Part shown: one piece after another, positions 32,903 through 42,103 of the stretch
How the letters are laid out: the number at the start of each line of letters is the position of its first letter
How positions within the stretch are numbered: position 1 is the stretch's first letter
NCBI RefSeq assembly: GCF_902499335.1
Contig: NZ_CABVQK010000004.1
Location: 434,001 to 498,000, forward strand
Length of the DNA: 64,000 nucleotides
Origin: Burkholderia lata
GTDB taxonomy: Bacteria > Pseudomonadota > Gammaproteobacteria > Burkholderiales > Burkholderiaceae
Reading direction: 5' to 3'
Program-made: the position numbers and the translations under genes
The notes under the pieces: model-generated
Database searches by the model: none
What the model was told of the DNA's origin: nothing
The model's input: the letters and a program-made list of their open reading frames with translations, nothing else

Positions 32903-34615
32903 ATGCAGACATCACGCAAAGCACTGCCGCTCGCCCTGGGTCTCGCGCTCGGTTTCGGCATCGTCGGCGGCACCGCGGCCGATACGAAAGTCTCGAATCC
33001 GCAAGCAACGAGCCTGCGCGAAAGCCTGACACGCGGCGTCGCGCCGCCGGCCGCCAAGGCCGATACGGCCGCCGGGCAGTACCGCTCGGACGGCGTCGCC
33101 GTCACGCTCTACAACCCCGCGTATCGCGCGAAGAAGACCGCCACGACGCCCGCCGCCACCGCGCGCGACTTCGTCGCGTCGCAAGCCACGCAGCTCGGGC
33201 TCGACGCGACCGCGCTCGCGAGCCTCGTCGTCACGTCGGAGCGCGCCGATGCCGACTTCACCGTCGTGCGCCTGCAGCAGCAGGCGGCCGGATTGCCCGT
33301 GTACGGCAGCGATATCGCGGTGACGGTCGGGAAGGACGGCCGCATCCTGTACGTCGCGAGTAACACGATCAACGGTGTGGTCGCGACGTCCCGCAAGTCG
33401 CAGGCCGTCGACCAGCAGCAGGCGCTCGATCGCGCACGCGCGTATCTCGGCGTGAACGGCTTCACGAACCTGGACGCGCAGCTCGTGGCCTTCGTCGACA
33501 AGACCGGCACGCATACCGCTTGGAAAGTGCGCGGTCGCCCGAACGACGGCCCGAAAGGCGACTGGGAACTGCTGATCGACTCGGGCAGCGGCGAAGTGCT
33601 GCGCGCCGAGGACAAGGCGTTCTATGCGACCGACGGCACGGGCTTCGTGTTCCGTCCCGACCCGCTGTCTCCGACCAAGAGCAGCTACGGGAGCACGGGC
33701 TACAAGGACAGCAACGACGCCGATTCGTCGCAGCTCACCGCCGCACGCGTGCGCGTGACGCTGAAGGATCTCGCGCAGTCGGGTGGGCGTTACTCACTGT
33801 CGGGCCCGTATGCCTCATGCGTCGATTTCGACGCGCCGCTCGACAAGGCGTGCCCCGTGCAGTCGACGCCCGCGTTCGAGTTCACGCGCGGCAACCTGTA
33901 TTTCGAGGCCGTGAACACGTACTACCACATCGACACGTTCCTGCGTTACGTGAACCAGACGCTCGGCATCAAGGCGATGCCGTACCAGTACACGGGCGGC
34001 GTGCAGTACGACCCGCACGGCGAATCGGGCGACGACAACTCGTCGTACTCGTCGAGCAGCGGCCGGCTGACCTTCGGGCAAGGCGGCGTCGACGACGCGG
34101 AGGATGCGGACGTCGTGATCCACGAGCTCGGCCACGGCATCCACGACTGGGTGACGAACGGCGGCCTGTCGCAGCAGGAAGGCTTGTCGGAAGGCACCGG
34201 CGACTATCTCGCCGCCGCGTACAGCCGCGACTTCAACCAGTGGAGCCCGTCGGATGCGCAGTACCACTGGGTCTACAACTGGGACGGCCACAACGAGTTC
34301 TGGGGCGGCCGCGTGACCAACTGGAACGTCGGGCGCACCTATGCGCAGGCGCGCGGCGCCGAGATTCATACGGCCGGCCAGTACTGGGCCTCGTGCAACC
34401 TCGTCGCGCGCGACGCGATCGGTGCGCAGGCGATGGACAAGGCGTTCCTGAAGGGGTTGTCGATGACCAACAGCTCGACCAACCAGAAGGCCGCCGCGCA
34501 GGCCGTGCTGACGGCTGCGTCCGCGCTGGGCTACAGCAGCGCGCAGCTCACCGCGATCGGCAATGCGTACAACCAGAGTTGCACGTACGGCGTGACCGTA
34601 CCGAAGAAGTCGTAA
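32903..34615 (+). CDS. zmpB: Extracellular zinc metalloprotease, ZmpB type
   Basis: A 570-residue preproenzyme of the thermolysin-like/fungalysin class secreted by Burkholderia cepacia complex species. There is a signal peptide (1-26), an FTP/PepSY propeptide (about 60-215) acting as chaperone and inhibitor, and a catalytic domain with the zinc motif HELGH at residues 407-411 and the third-ligand region EGLSEGTGD shortly after. Start ATG has an AGGA site. The protein resembles B. cenocepacia ZmpB, which degrades host proteins and is quorum-sensing controlled; the exact allele cannot be verified here. An exported aminopeptidase gene follows 79 bases downstream. Confidence 0.85.
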   Translation: MQTSRKALPLALGLALGFGIVGGTAADTKVSNPQATSLRESLTRGVAPPAAKADTAAGQYRSDGVAVTLYNPAYRAKKTATTPAATARDFVASQATQLGLDATALASLVVTSERADADFTVVRLQQQAAGLPVYGSDIAVTVGKDGRILYVASNTINGVVATSRKSQAVDQQQALDRARAYLGVNGFTNLDAQLVAFVDKTGTHTAWKVRGRPNDGPKGDWELLIDSGSGEVLRAEDKAFYATDGTGFVFRPDPLSPTKSSYGSTGYKDSNDADSSQLTAARVRVTLKDLAQSGGRYSLSGPYASCVDFDAPLDKACPVQSTPAFEFTRGNLYFEAVNTYYHIDTFLRYVNQTLGIKAMPYQYTGGVQYDPHGESGDDNSSYSSSSGRLTFGQGGVDDAEDADVVIHELGHGIHDWVTNGGLSQQEGLSEGTGDYLAAAYSRDFNQWSPSDAQYHWVYNWDGHNEFWGGRVTNWNVGRTYAQARGAEIHTAGQYWASCNLVARDAIGAQAMDKAFLKGLSMTNSSTNQKAAAQAVLTAASALGYSSAQLTAIGNAYNQSCTYGVTVPKKS

Positions 34616-34694
34616 TTCCGCAGCAGGCGGGGGCGCGTCGCACGACCTGCGGCGCGCCCTCTTCCTCGACATCGCCATCCTCACGAGATCGAAC

Positions 34695-35948
34695 ATGCCT
34701 ACTCTGAAACTGACCCGTCTGAGCGCCGCGCTCGGCGGCATGCTGCTGACCGCCGCCGCGCACGCGACGCCGGTGTGGATCACGCTCGGCGACACGGCGT
34801 TCCACCAGTTGCAGCGCATCGACGCCAGCGCCACCGCGCAATACAGCACGACCCTCGACGCCGGCAAGACGGCCGACGGCGCCGCGCGCCGCGAAACCGT
34901 CCACGTCGTCGAAATCGACGATTCACGGCTCGGCGAGCTCGCCCACGCCGTCCACCATACGCGCGGCCACGGGCCCGGCTATGTCGTGCACGACTCGTTC
35001 GACGAAGCGCGCCAGGCACTGCAGCCGTTGCCGCCGACGCTCGCGAAGCAGGCCACGGCCGCCGTGTACAAGGTATCGAACGCGCCGCAGATCGGCACGT
35101 GGATCCAGCAGCTGCAGGCCAGTAACATCGTCGGCACGATCACGTCACTGTCCGGCTTCACGAACCGCTACTACACGACGTCGCACGGTGTCGCCGCGTC
35201 GGACTGGCTCGCATTGCAGTGGAAGCAGCTGGCGGGCTCGCGCACCGACATCACCGTCGAGCAATTCGCGCACACGGGCTTTCCGCAGAAATCCGTGATC
35301 CTGACGATCCGCGGCAGCGACCCGGCCGCGGGCACCGTCGTGCTGGGCGGCCACCTCGATTCGACGGTAGGCCGCACGACGGAGAACACGCGCTCGCCCG
35401 GCGCCGACGACGATGCATCGGGCATCGCCAGCCTGACCGAAGCGCTGCGCGTGCTGCTGGCGAACAACTACAAGCCGAAGCGGACGATCAAGTTCGTCGG
35501 GTACGCAGCCGAGGAAGCCGGGCTGCTCGGCTCGAAAGCGATCGCGAAGCAGTTCCGCGCGCAGAATGCGAACGTGGTCGGCGTGCTGCAACTCGACATG
35601 ACGAACTACAAGGGCGATCCAAAGGATATCTACCTGATCACCGACTACACGAACGCGTCGCAGAACACCTACCTGACGAACCTGGCGAAGACCTACCTGC
35701 CGGAACTCGCGATCGGCACGTCGCAGTGCGGGTATGCGTGCTCGGATCACGCGTCGTGGAATGCGCAAGGCTATCCGGCGTCGTTCCCGTTCGAGGCCGA
35801 CCAGAACGACAGTCCGTATATCCATACCGTGAACGATACGCTGGAGAATTCGGATCGGCAGGCGAATCACGCGTTGAAGTTCGGCAAGCTGGCGCTCGCC
35901 TACGCGGTCGATCTCGGCGGGAACGGCAGCTCGACCGTCAAGCGTTGA
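34695..35948 (+). CDS. Secreted M28 leucyl aminopeptidase
   Basis: A 417-residue exported zinc aminopeptidase: signal peptide 1-24, an N-terminal prodomain, then the M28 catalytic domain. Metal ligands are visible as GGHLDS (His and Asp region, about 216), GADDDASG (bridging Asp), AAEEAGLLGS (catalytic and ligand Glu), QLDMTNYKG and the final HTVNDTLE. It resembles Vibrio/Pseudomonas secreted aminopeptidases. Located right after zmpB in the same direction, it would finish peptides produced by the endoprotease, giving free amino acids. Confidence 0.87.
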   Translation: MPTLKLTRLSAALGGMLLTAAAHATPVWITLGDTAFHQLQRIDASATAQYSTTLDAGKTADGAARRETVHVVEIDDSRLGELAHAVHHTRGHGPGYVVHDSFDEARQALQPLPPTLAKQATAAVYKVSNAPQIGTWIQQLQASNIVGTITSLSGFTNRYYTTSHGVAASDWLALQWKQLAGSRTDITVEQFAHTGFPQKSVILTIRGSDPAAGTVVLGGHLDSTVGRTTENTRSPGADDDASGIASLTEALRVLLANNYKPKRTIKFVGYAAEEAGLLGSKAIAKQFRAQNANVVGVLQLDMTNYKGDPKDIYLITDYTNASQNTYLTNLAKTYLPELAIGTSQCGYACSDHASWNAQGYPASFPFEADQNDSPYIHTVNDTLENSDRQANHALKFGKLALAYAVDLGGNGSSTVKR

Positions 35949-35971
35949 CCCGGCGACGGCCGGGTGCGATG

Positions 35972-36002
35972 GAACGGGCGCGTGGTGCGGGCGCGCCCGT
36001 TC
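35972..36002 (+). terminator. Strong GC hairpin after the aminopeptidase gene
   Basis: GAACGGGCGCG (35972-35982) pairs perfectly with CGCGCCCGTTC (35992-36002) around a nine-base loop, 24 bases after the stop. There is no T run, so its terminator role is inferred from its position. Confidence 0.45.
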
Positions 36003-36075
36003 GAACCCGGTCGAGCCCGTTTGGCGTTCCGGATAGAATCGTCATTCGCTTACTTCAGCAACACGGGGCCATGCC

Positions 36076-36444
36076 ATGACCGATATCTCCCGCTCGTTCG
36101 ACGATCTCACGCCCGAACGCGTCACGACCGCATTCGACCTGCCCGGCCACACGACCGTCCGCTCGCTCGGCGTCGCACAGGGCATCATCGTGCGCTCACG
36201 CTCGATCGTCGGCTCGTTCGGCGCGTCGCTGCAAACCATCTTCGGCGGCAACATCACGCTTTATACGTCGCTGTGCGAGAAGGCGCGCCAGCAAGCGTTC
36301 GACAAGATGCTCGGCGACGCGCGCAAGCTCGGCGCGAATGCGATCGTCGCAATGCGCTACGACTCGACCGAGATCGGGGCGGGCGTCACGGAAGTCATCT
36401 GCTACGGCACGGCCGTGCGGGTCGCGCGCGACGCCGGCGCCTGA
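36076..36444 (+). CDS. YbjQ/DUF74-family protein
   Basis: A 122-residue YbjQ-family protein with the conserved block [19 protein letters not shown] and [21 protein letters not shown]; it probably forms a pentameric cytoplasmic ring. The function of the family is not established, though heavy-metal binding has been proposed. It is the last rightward gene here and converges on the PepSY gene with only ten bases between stops. Confidence 0.85.
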   Translation: MTDISRSFDDLTPERVTTAFDLPGHTTVRSLGVAQGIIVRSRSIVGSFGASLQTIFGGNITLYTSLCEKARQQAFDKMLGDARKLGANAIVAMRYDSTEIGAGVTEVICYGTAVRVARDAGA

Positions 36445-36454
36445 GCGTCAACCG

Positions 36455-37165
36455 CTACGCGCCGGCCGCCCACACGATCGCGACGATCGAGCCGATCACG
36501 AGCACCACGCCGACGGTCTTGCGCCTGTTCAGTTCAGTCCACAGCAGCACGCCCGTCAGCGACAGCAGGATCAGCGCACCCGCAAGCGTATCGACGAGCA
36601 GCACCCAGCCGATACTCATGCCCACGCCCTTGTGCAGGTTCGTCAGCCACGCAAGCGTGCCGTTGCCGGTGCGCTTGAGCGTGATCGTGTCGCTGCCGAC
36701 CCAGTAGTCGACCGCGACGTTCTCGCGCGGCGACGCGAACACGAGCTGCCAGTGCTCGGGCTGCACGGTCTCGCGGTCGCCCCATGCGACCGGATGCTCG
36801 GGCTCCTTCTGCACGCGCCCCATGCGTTCGGGCAGATGCAGATCCGGTTGCCCGCGCAACCATTTCGCGAGTTCTTGCGGCGATGCGGGCTCCGGATCGG
36901 GTACGTCGAGCCGCAACGTCTCGACCTTCGGCGCGCCGGTCTGGATCCGCAGCGGCGGCGCACGATGATTCAGCAGGAACCCCGTCGTGCCGAACAGCAA
37001 GCCGAGCGCGGCGCCCCACAGTCCGACCCAGCCGTGCACCTTGCGCAGCCACTTGATGAATGTGCCGCGGCGCGATCGCGCGCCGCCGGCGCCGGCCGGA
37101 CGCGCGCCCGGCGCGGTGCGCGACGCGGGTGCCGCGTTGATTTCGATGGGATCGGCAACGCTCAC
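36455..37165 (-). CDS. PepSY-associated membrane protein of an iron-uptake operon (PiuB-like)
   Basis: A 236-residue inner-membrane protein starting at GTG 37165, which overlaps the piuC stop (GTGA). A basic N-terminal part ([19 protein letters not shown]) leads into a first helix carrying a possible heme/metal His. A periplasmic PepSY-like domain (about 75-165) and two to three C-terminal helices ([17 protein letters not shown], then [18 protein letters not shown]) follow. Proteins of this type next to siderophore receptors may act as ferric-siderophore reductases or transport helpers; the function here is inferred from context. Confidence 0.78.
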   Translation of the reverse strand: MSVADPIEINAAPASRTAPGARPAGAGGARSRRGTFIKWLRKVHGWVGLWGAALGLLFGTTGFLLNHRAPPLRIQTGAPKVETLRLDVPDPEPASPQELAKWLRGQPDLHLPERMGRVQKEPEHPVAWGDRETVQPEHWQLVFASPRENVAVDYWVGSDTITLKRTGNGTLAWLTNLHKGVGMSIGWVLLVDTLAGALILLSLTGVLLWTELNRRKTVGVVLVIGSIVAIVWAAGA

Positions 37166-37845
37166 GTTTCGCTCCAGATTCTCAAAAGATTGTGATAACA
37201 GCCGACGAGACTGCGGCACGCCTGCGCGTCGGCGCCGCTGGCATTGAGCCGCTGGATCGCGGTGTCCATGTCGAACAGCAGCGCGCGCTGCGCATCGCTG
37301 CGCACGAGGCTCTGCACCCAGAAGAAGCTCGCGACGCGCACGCCGCGCGTGACCGGCGTGACCTGATGCAGGCTCGTCGCCGGATAGACGATCAGGTCGC
37401 CGGCCGGCAGCTTGACCTGCTGCACGCCATACGCATCCTCGATCACGAGTTCGCCGCCGTCGTATTCGTCGGGTGCGGACAGGAACAGCGTGACGGACAC
37501 GTCGGTGCGCAGCTTCACGCCGTTCGGCAGCACGCGCACCGCGCCGTCGACGTGGCTGCCGAACGTCATTCCGCCTTCGTAGCGGTTGAACAGCGGCGGA
37601 TAGACCTGATTCGGCAGCGCCGCGCTGATGAACAGCGGATTGCGCTCGACCGCGGCGAGGATCACGTCGCCCAGCTCGCGCGCGACCGGCGAATGCTCGG
37701 CGATCTGCTGGTTGCGCTTGACCGGCGCGCCCGTGTAGCCGGCCGTCGCGCGGCCGTCGACCCACGCGTCGCCCGCATGATCGAGCCGGTCGCGCACCAT
37801 GCGCACCTGTTCGGGCGTCAGTACGTTCGGAATGTGTACAAGCAT
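37162..37845 (-). CDS. piuC: PKHD-type Fe(II)/2-oxoglutarate hydroxylase
   Basis: A 227-residue PiuC/YbiX-family dioxygenase. The jelly-roll iron site is visible as HVD ([10 protein letters not shown], about residue 96) with the distal His ([13 protein letters not shown], about 158) and the 2-oxoglutarate Arg ten residues on. PiuC proteins are encoded beside TonB-dependent siderophore receptors and are induced by iron starvation; their substrate is not settled. Start ATG 37845 lies 44 bases after the receptor stop. Confidence 0.87.
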   Translation of the reverse strand: MLVHIPNVLTPEQVRMVRDRLDHAGDAWVDGRATAGYTGAPVKRNQQIAEHSPVARELGDVILAAVERNPLFISAALPNQVYPPLFNRYEGGMTFGSHVDGAVRVLPNGVKLRTDVSVTLFLSAPDEYDGGELVIEDAYGVQQVKLPAGDLIVYPATSLHQVTPVTRGVRVASFFWVQSLVRSDAQRALLFDMDTAIQRLNASGADAQACRSLVGCYHNLLRIWSET

Positions 37846-37889
37846 CGTTCCACCTTTTTCATCGAATGCCGCGGCGGCATGCGTATCGC

Positions 37890-40079
37890 TCAGAACCGGT
37901 AGTCGAGCGTCGCGAGGAACGTACGCCCGACGCCCGGCACCGCGCGGCCGCCGTCCGACTGGATCAGCGCATCGTAATAGAACTTGTTGGTCAGGTTCAG
38001 CAGGTTCAGCCGCAGGTCCCACTGCTTCGCGTGATACGCGGCCGTCGCGTCCCAGCGCGTATAGCCGCCCACCTGCACGTAGTCCGTGTTCGCCGCGTAG
38101 CGTCCCGACATGTACGTCGGACCGCCGCCGATCTCCCAGTGCGGCGTGAACGCATACGTCGTCCACAGCGTGAAGGTGTTGCGCGGCGTATTCGCGAGCG
38201 TCTTGCCCTGCGTGCCGTCGAGCGCGCTCAGGATCACGCCGTTCATGTACGTGTAGCTGCCGAACACCTGCCACTTCGGCGTGATGTGGCCCGTCACGCT
38301 CGCCTGGAAGCCACGCACGCGGATATCGCCTTCGAGCAGGTATTCGCCCGTCGACGTCTGCGTGCGCGCGTTGCTCTTCTCCTGCTGGAACAGCGCCGAC
38401 GTGACCGACAGGTTGTCGTTCAGCAGGTCCCACTTGCCGCCCACCTCATACGACTTCGTGTGTTCGGGCGACAGGTTCTGCGTGTTGTTCGTGACCGTCA
38501 GCGTCTCGAGCGACGGGTTGAACGACGTGCCGTACGAGAAGTAGTACGACTGCGAATCGGTCGGCTGGTAGATCAGGCCGGCCCGCACGCTCGTGAAATA
38601 GTTCGTCTGCGACGCGTAGCCGGGCGCGCTCACCGTGTTCGCGAGATGCGCCTGGAAGCGATCCCAGCGCAGCCCGCCCACGAATTTCCAGTCGCGGCCG
38701 ATCGATATGGTGTCGTTCATGTACGCGGCGAGCGTCGTCGCGCCCGATTCCGCATGATTGGCAGGCGTCTGGGTCGCGTTAGTCGCCGTCGATGCCAGAT
38801 AGGCCGGATCGATCAGCGACAGGATCGGCAGGCCGCTGCGCGTGTACGTCTGGTTCGTGTAGCTGTCGTGGCCGACCTCGACACCGGCGATCAGGTCGTG
38901 CTTCACGAACCCCGTGTCGAACTTGAAATGCGCCATCGTGTCGTTGTCGATCGAATGGTTCTCGATCACGCGATCGTGGCTCGCGAGCTTTACGTACAGC
39001 GCGGACATCGGCAACGACGTGTAGTTGCCGTTCGTCAGCGCGGTGCTGGACGACAGCGGCCCGGTCAGCACCGCGTTCGCCGCCGTCTCGCGCGCATCCG
39101 TCATCGAGTGCGAGAGCGACGTGCGGTTGCTGATCGTCAGCGCATCGTTGACGCGATGGTCGATGCGCGCGGACACCGTCTGTACGTCCTGGATCGTGCG
39201 GTCGTCGGTGAGGCCGTAGAACGTGTTCTTCGACACCGGCGCCGGATGGCCGTTGACCGCGAGCACGCCATAGTCCGGCATGTCGTAGTTGTGCTGGATC
39301 AGCGCGGACAGCGTGACCTCGGTCGGCGTGCCGATGCCGAAGCGCAGCTCCGGCGCGATCCCGTAGTCCTTGTTCTTCATCACGTCGCGCGTCGAGCCGA
39401 GCGACTGGCCGAACGCGTTGATGCGGAACGCCGACGTCGCGCCGAGCGGCCGGTTCAGGTCGACGCTCGTGCGGTAGCGATCGTCGGTGCCGATCGTCGT
39501 CGACACCTCGGCCGACGGCTTCAGGTTCGCCTTCTTCGACACCTGGTTGATCACGCCGCCCGTCGAGCCGCGCCCGAACAGCATCGACGACGGGCCGTAC
39601 AGCACCTCGACCGAATCGAGATCGAACGTGTCGCGGTAGTACTGGTTGCGGTCGCGGAAGCCGTCGAGATAGATGTCGTTCTGCGCGGTGAAGCCGCGCA
39701 GGTTGATGTTGTTGCCGATCTGCCCGCCCTCCGCGCCGCCGATCGTGATGCCCGGCGCATTGCGCAGCGCATCCTGGAACGACGTGAGCCCCTGCGACTC
39801 CATCAAGGCCTTGTTGATCACCGTGACCGACTGCGGAATGTCGCGCAACGCGGTCGGGGTTTTCGCGCCGACGGTCGAGCGCTCCGCCTGGAAGTCCTGA
39901 TGCTCGGCCTGCCCCGACACGCTGATCGTCGGCAGCGTGTCCTGCGTGCGCGCGGCCGGTTTTGCGTCGGCAACGGGGTTCGCGTCGACGGCGGGTGCGC
40001 CCTGCGCAAGCGCGGGCGAAACGATGGGCATGGCAAAGGCCAGCGCGAGCGCGCTCGCGAGCGGGGTCCTGTTCGGCAT
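37890..40079 (-). CDS. TonB-dependent catecholate-type siderophore receptor (PiuA/Fiu-like)
   Basis: A 729-residue outer-membrane receptor. I start it at ATG 40079 because the signal peptide ([17 protein letters not shown]) follows directly; an ATG at 40130 would add 17 residues. A TonB-box-like segment ([11 protein letters not shown]), a plug domain (about 70-180; [18 protein letters not shown]) and a 22-strand barrel ending in a C-terminal F follow. With piuC and a PepSY gene downstream, and a Fur box about 155 bases upstream, it belongs to an iron-repressed uptake operon. Xenosiderophore specificity cannot be read from sequence. Confidence 0.88.
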   Translation of the reverse strand: MPNRTPLASALALAFAMPIVSPALAQGAPAVDANPVADAKPAARTQDTLPTISVSGQAEHQDFQAERSTVGAKTPTALRDIPQSVTVINKALMESQGLTSFQDALRNAPGITIGGAEGGQIGNNINLRGFTAQNDIYLDGFRDRNQYYRDTFDLDSVEVLYGPSSMLFGRGSTGGVINQVSKKANLKPSAEVSTTIGTDDRYRTSVDLNRPLGATSAFRINAFGQSLGSTRDVMKNKDYGIAPELRFGIGTPTEVTLSALIQHNYDMPDYGVLAVNGHPAPVSKNTFYGLTDDRTIQDVQTVSARIDHRVNDALTISNRTSLSHSMTDARETAANAVLTGPLSSSTALTNGNYTSLPMSALYVKLASHDRVIENHSIDNDTMAHFKFDTGFVKHDLIAGVEVGHDSYTNQTYTRSGLPILSLIDPAYLASTATNATQTPANHAESGATTLAAYMNDTISIGRDWKFVGGLRWDRFQAHLANTVSAPGYASQTNYFTSVRAGLIYQPTDSQSYYFSYGTSFNPSLETLTVTNNTQNLSPEHTKSYEVGGKWDLLNDNLSVTSALFQQEKSNARTQTSTGEYLLEGDIRVRGFQASVTGHITPKWQVFGSYTYMNGVILSALDGTQGKTLANTPRNTFTLWTTYAFTPHWEIGGGPTYMSGRYAANTDYVQVGGYTRWDATAAYHAKQWDLRLNLLNLTNKFYYDALIQSDGGRAVPGVGRTFLATLDYRF

Positions 40080-40624
40080 GGAAATCCAGTCGGGAAAACC
40101 GTCCGCGTGGACGCGCGATGATGCGCGCACGAGGCACGGATACGTTGGCTGACTGGCCGTCCCGAATCAGGCTGAGGGCGGCGCTAGCTGGCTACGGTTG
40201 ACGAGTGATCGACGGGCTTGCCCGACCGACCATGAAAATGAGAATCGATATCATTTCATGTATTTCCATTTGTTTCAATTTCCGAAACTTTGCCATACCA
40301 ATGATTATCGTTTCTAAAAATTACAGAAGCCTATTTGTAATTTATTGAATGGGCTTCGTAATTTAATGTCGGCATTCTTCTGATGATAAACGCCCGCGAT
40401 CCGTTGACCGGTAAGCCATTGACGGATCAGGCACTTCTTCGCGGCCGTATTGCGGAACAGGCCGATTCGCGCGGGTTTCGAGGTGCCTGAATCGTGCCGG
40501 ATCCAACTTCGGACGATCCATTTTTATTAATCAGATGATTTATCGCACCAAACAACGAAAGCAATTAGATTGAATATGGAATGGTATTTGAAATATTCAG
40601 ACGTGAAACGGCGTCGGTATCGCT
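40080..40624. other. Intergenic region with a Fur box and a nested hairpin
   Basis: This 545-base AT-richer gap holds the promoter of the receptor operon with the Fur box described separately. Further right, TCAGGCACTTC (40427-40437) pairs with GAGGTGCCTGA (40480-40490) and encloses CGGCC...GGCCG, a stable nested hairpin that lies downstream of the MFS gene and could be its transcription end or a structured RNA. GATCCGT/ACGGATC (40398-40428) forms another overlapping dyad. No gene seen. Confidence 0.4.
40234..40252 (-). promoter_or_regulatory. Fur box upstream of the siderophore receptor
   Basis: GAAAATGAGAATCGATATC matches 15 of 19 positions of the standard Fur box. It is embedded in a larger inverted repeat (CATGAAA...TTTCATG, 40231-40260). 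Iron repression of the receptor-piuC-PepSY operon is the expected outcome. Confidence 0.8.
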
Positions 40625-41875
40625 TCAACGCTCTCGGTCCAGCGAAGTCATGTTCCGCAGTTGCGGGAACAACCGCATCCACGTGAGCGCGACCAGAATC
40701 GTCGCGGTACCACCAACGACGATCGCCGTCGGCGCGCCCCACCACGCGGCCGTCACGCCCGACTCGAATTCGCCGAGCTGGTTCGACGTGCCGATGAACA
40801 GCGCATTGACCGCGCTCACGCGCCCGAGCATGTCATCGGGTGTACGCAGCTGCACGAGCGACAGCCGCACGACGACACTGACCACGTCCGACGCACCGAG
40901 CACCGCCAGCGCCACGAGCGACAGCGCGAAGTGCCGCGACAGCCCGAACACGATCGTCGCGATGCCGAACGCGATCACGCCGCCGAACATCGCGCGACCC
41001 GGCCGCCCTTTCAGCGGAAATCGCGTGAGCCACAGGGTGCCCGCGAGCGCGCCGACCGCGGGCGCCGCACGCAGCGCACCAAGCCCCCACGGCCCGACCT
41101 GCAGGATGTCGCGCGCGTAGATCGGCAACAACGCGGTCGCGCCGCCGAACAGCACCGCGAACAGGTCGAGCGACAGCGCACCGAGAATCGCCGGCTCGCG
41201 CCTGATGAACGCGATGCCCGAAAACACCGAGCGCAGCGTGACCGGCTCGCGGGCGGGCGGCGCGCTGCGCAGCGGAATCGTACCGCTCAGCATCGCCGCG
41301 ATCGCGAATGCGACGACGCTCGTGCCGAACGCGGCGGGCGCGCCGACACCGTACAGCAGCCCGCCGAACGCGGGCCCGAGGATCTGCGCGGCCTGGTTCG
41401 CGGACGTCGACAGCGCGGTTGCGCGCGGCAGGTCGGTGCGCGGCACGACGGCCGGCAGCAGCGACGACACCGACGGCGACTCGAACGCACGCGCCGTGCC
41501 GACGATCGCCGCGAGCGCATACACGGCCGGCGCGGCCAGCCACCCTTGCGCGGCGCCGAGCAGGAACACGCCGGCAGCCAGCGCCTCGACGCCCTGGCAG
41601 ATCGTCGCGATGCGGCGGCGATCGTAGCGGTCGGCCACCTGCCCGACGACGAGCGTCAGCGCGAACATCGGCACGAACTGCGCGAGGCCGACGAGACCGA
41701 GTGCGAACGCGCTGTGCGTGAGCGCGTAGACGTACCAGCCGATGGCAACCGACAGGATCTGGAAAGCCAGGGAAGACATCACGCGCGTGCCCCAGAAGCG
41801 CTGGAACGGGACGTGGCGGAACAGGTTGGCGGGTAACGGGGATAAAGGACTGGGGTCGGGCACGGGGTCGGTCAT
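40625..41875 (-). CDS. MFS exporter, enterobactin-exporter (EntS)-like family
   Basis: A 416-residue, 12-helix major facilitator of the MFS_3 type. It has the loop 2-3 signature GQVADRYDRRRI (about residue 75) and the pattern SLLPAVVPRTDLPRATALSTSANQAAQILGPAFGGLL typical of this family (named here by its ends). Start ATG 41875 gives the usual short cytoplasmic N-terminus; the longer frame overlaps the intergenic region. The position beside a siderophore receptor suggests siderophore export, but the family also exports drugs and macrolides. It has its own promoter region and is not coupled to the receptor. Confidence 0.8.
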   Translation of the reverse strand: MTDPVPDPSPLSPLPANLFRHVPFQRFWGTRVMSSLAFQILSVAIGWYVYALTHSAFALGLVGLAQFVPMFALTLVVGQVADRYDRRRIATICQGVEALAAGVFLLGAAQGWLAAPAVYALAAIVGTARAFESPSVSSLLPAVVPRTDLPRATALSTSANQAAQILGPAFGGLLYGVGAPAAFGTSVVAFAIAAMLSGTIPLRSAPPAREPVTLRSVFSGIAFIRREPAILGALSLDLFAVLFGGATALLPIYARDILQVGPWGLGALRAAPAVGALAGTLWLTRFPLKGRPGRAMFGGVIAFGIATIVFGLSRHFALSLVALAVLGASDVVSVVVRLSLVQLRTPDDMLGRVSAVNALFIGTSNQLGEFESGVTAAWWGAPTAIVVGGTATILVALTWMRLFPQLRNMTSLDRER

Positions 41876-42103
41876 CGAGGTCTCGGCGGGCGGCGCTGCG
41901 CGCCGGTACCGTTCGGGAAACGACTGCGCACGCCGGAGCGTGCGCGCGACAACGGTGCGGACGCGACGAAATCGCGATGATATGCCAACCGCGGAAAACG
42001 GGCAGTGGGCGTGGGAACTGACGATTCCGGCGGCCGCGCCGATCGCGGCCGCCGGGTCATCGTGCGGACACCTCATCTTCTGATCGAGGCGCCCCCGGGA
42101 GCT

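Noticed and set aside
37866..40121. A 751-codon plus-strand frame opposite the siderophore receptor
   Set aside because: The minus-strand frame encodes a complete TonB-dependent receptor with signal peptide, plug and barrel; the plus-strand frame has none of these.
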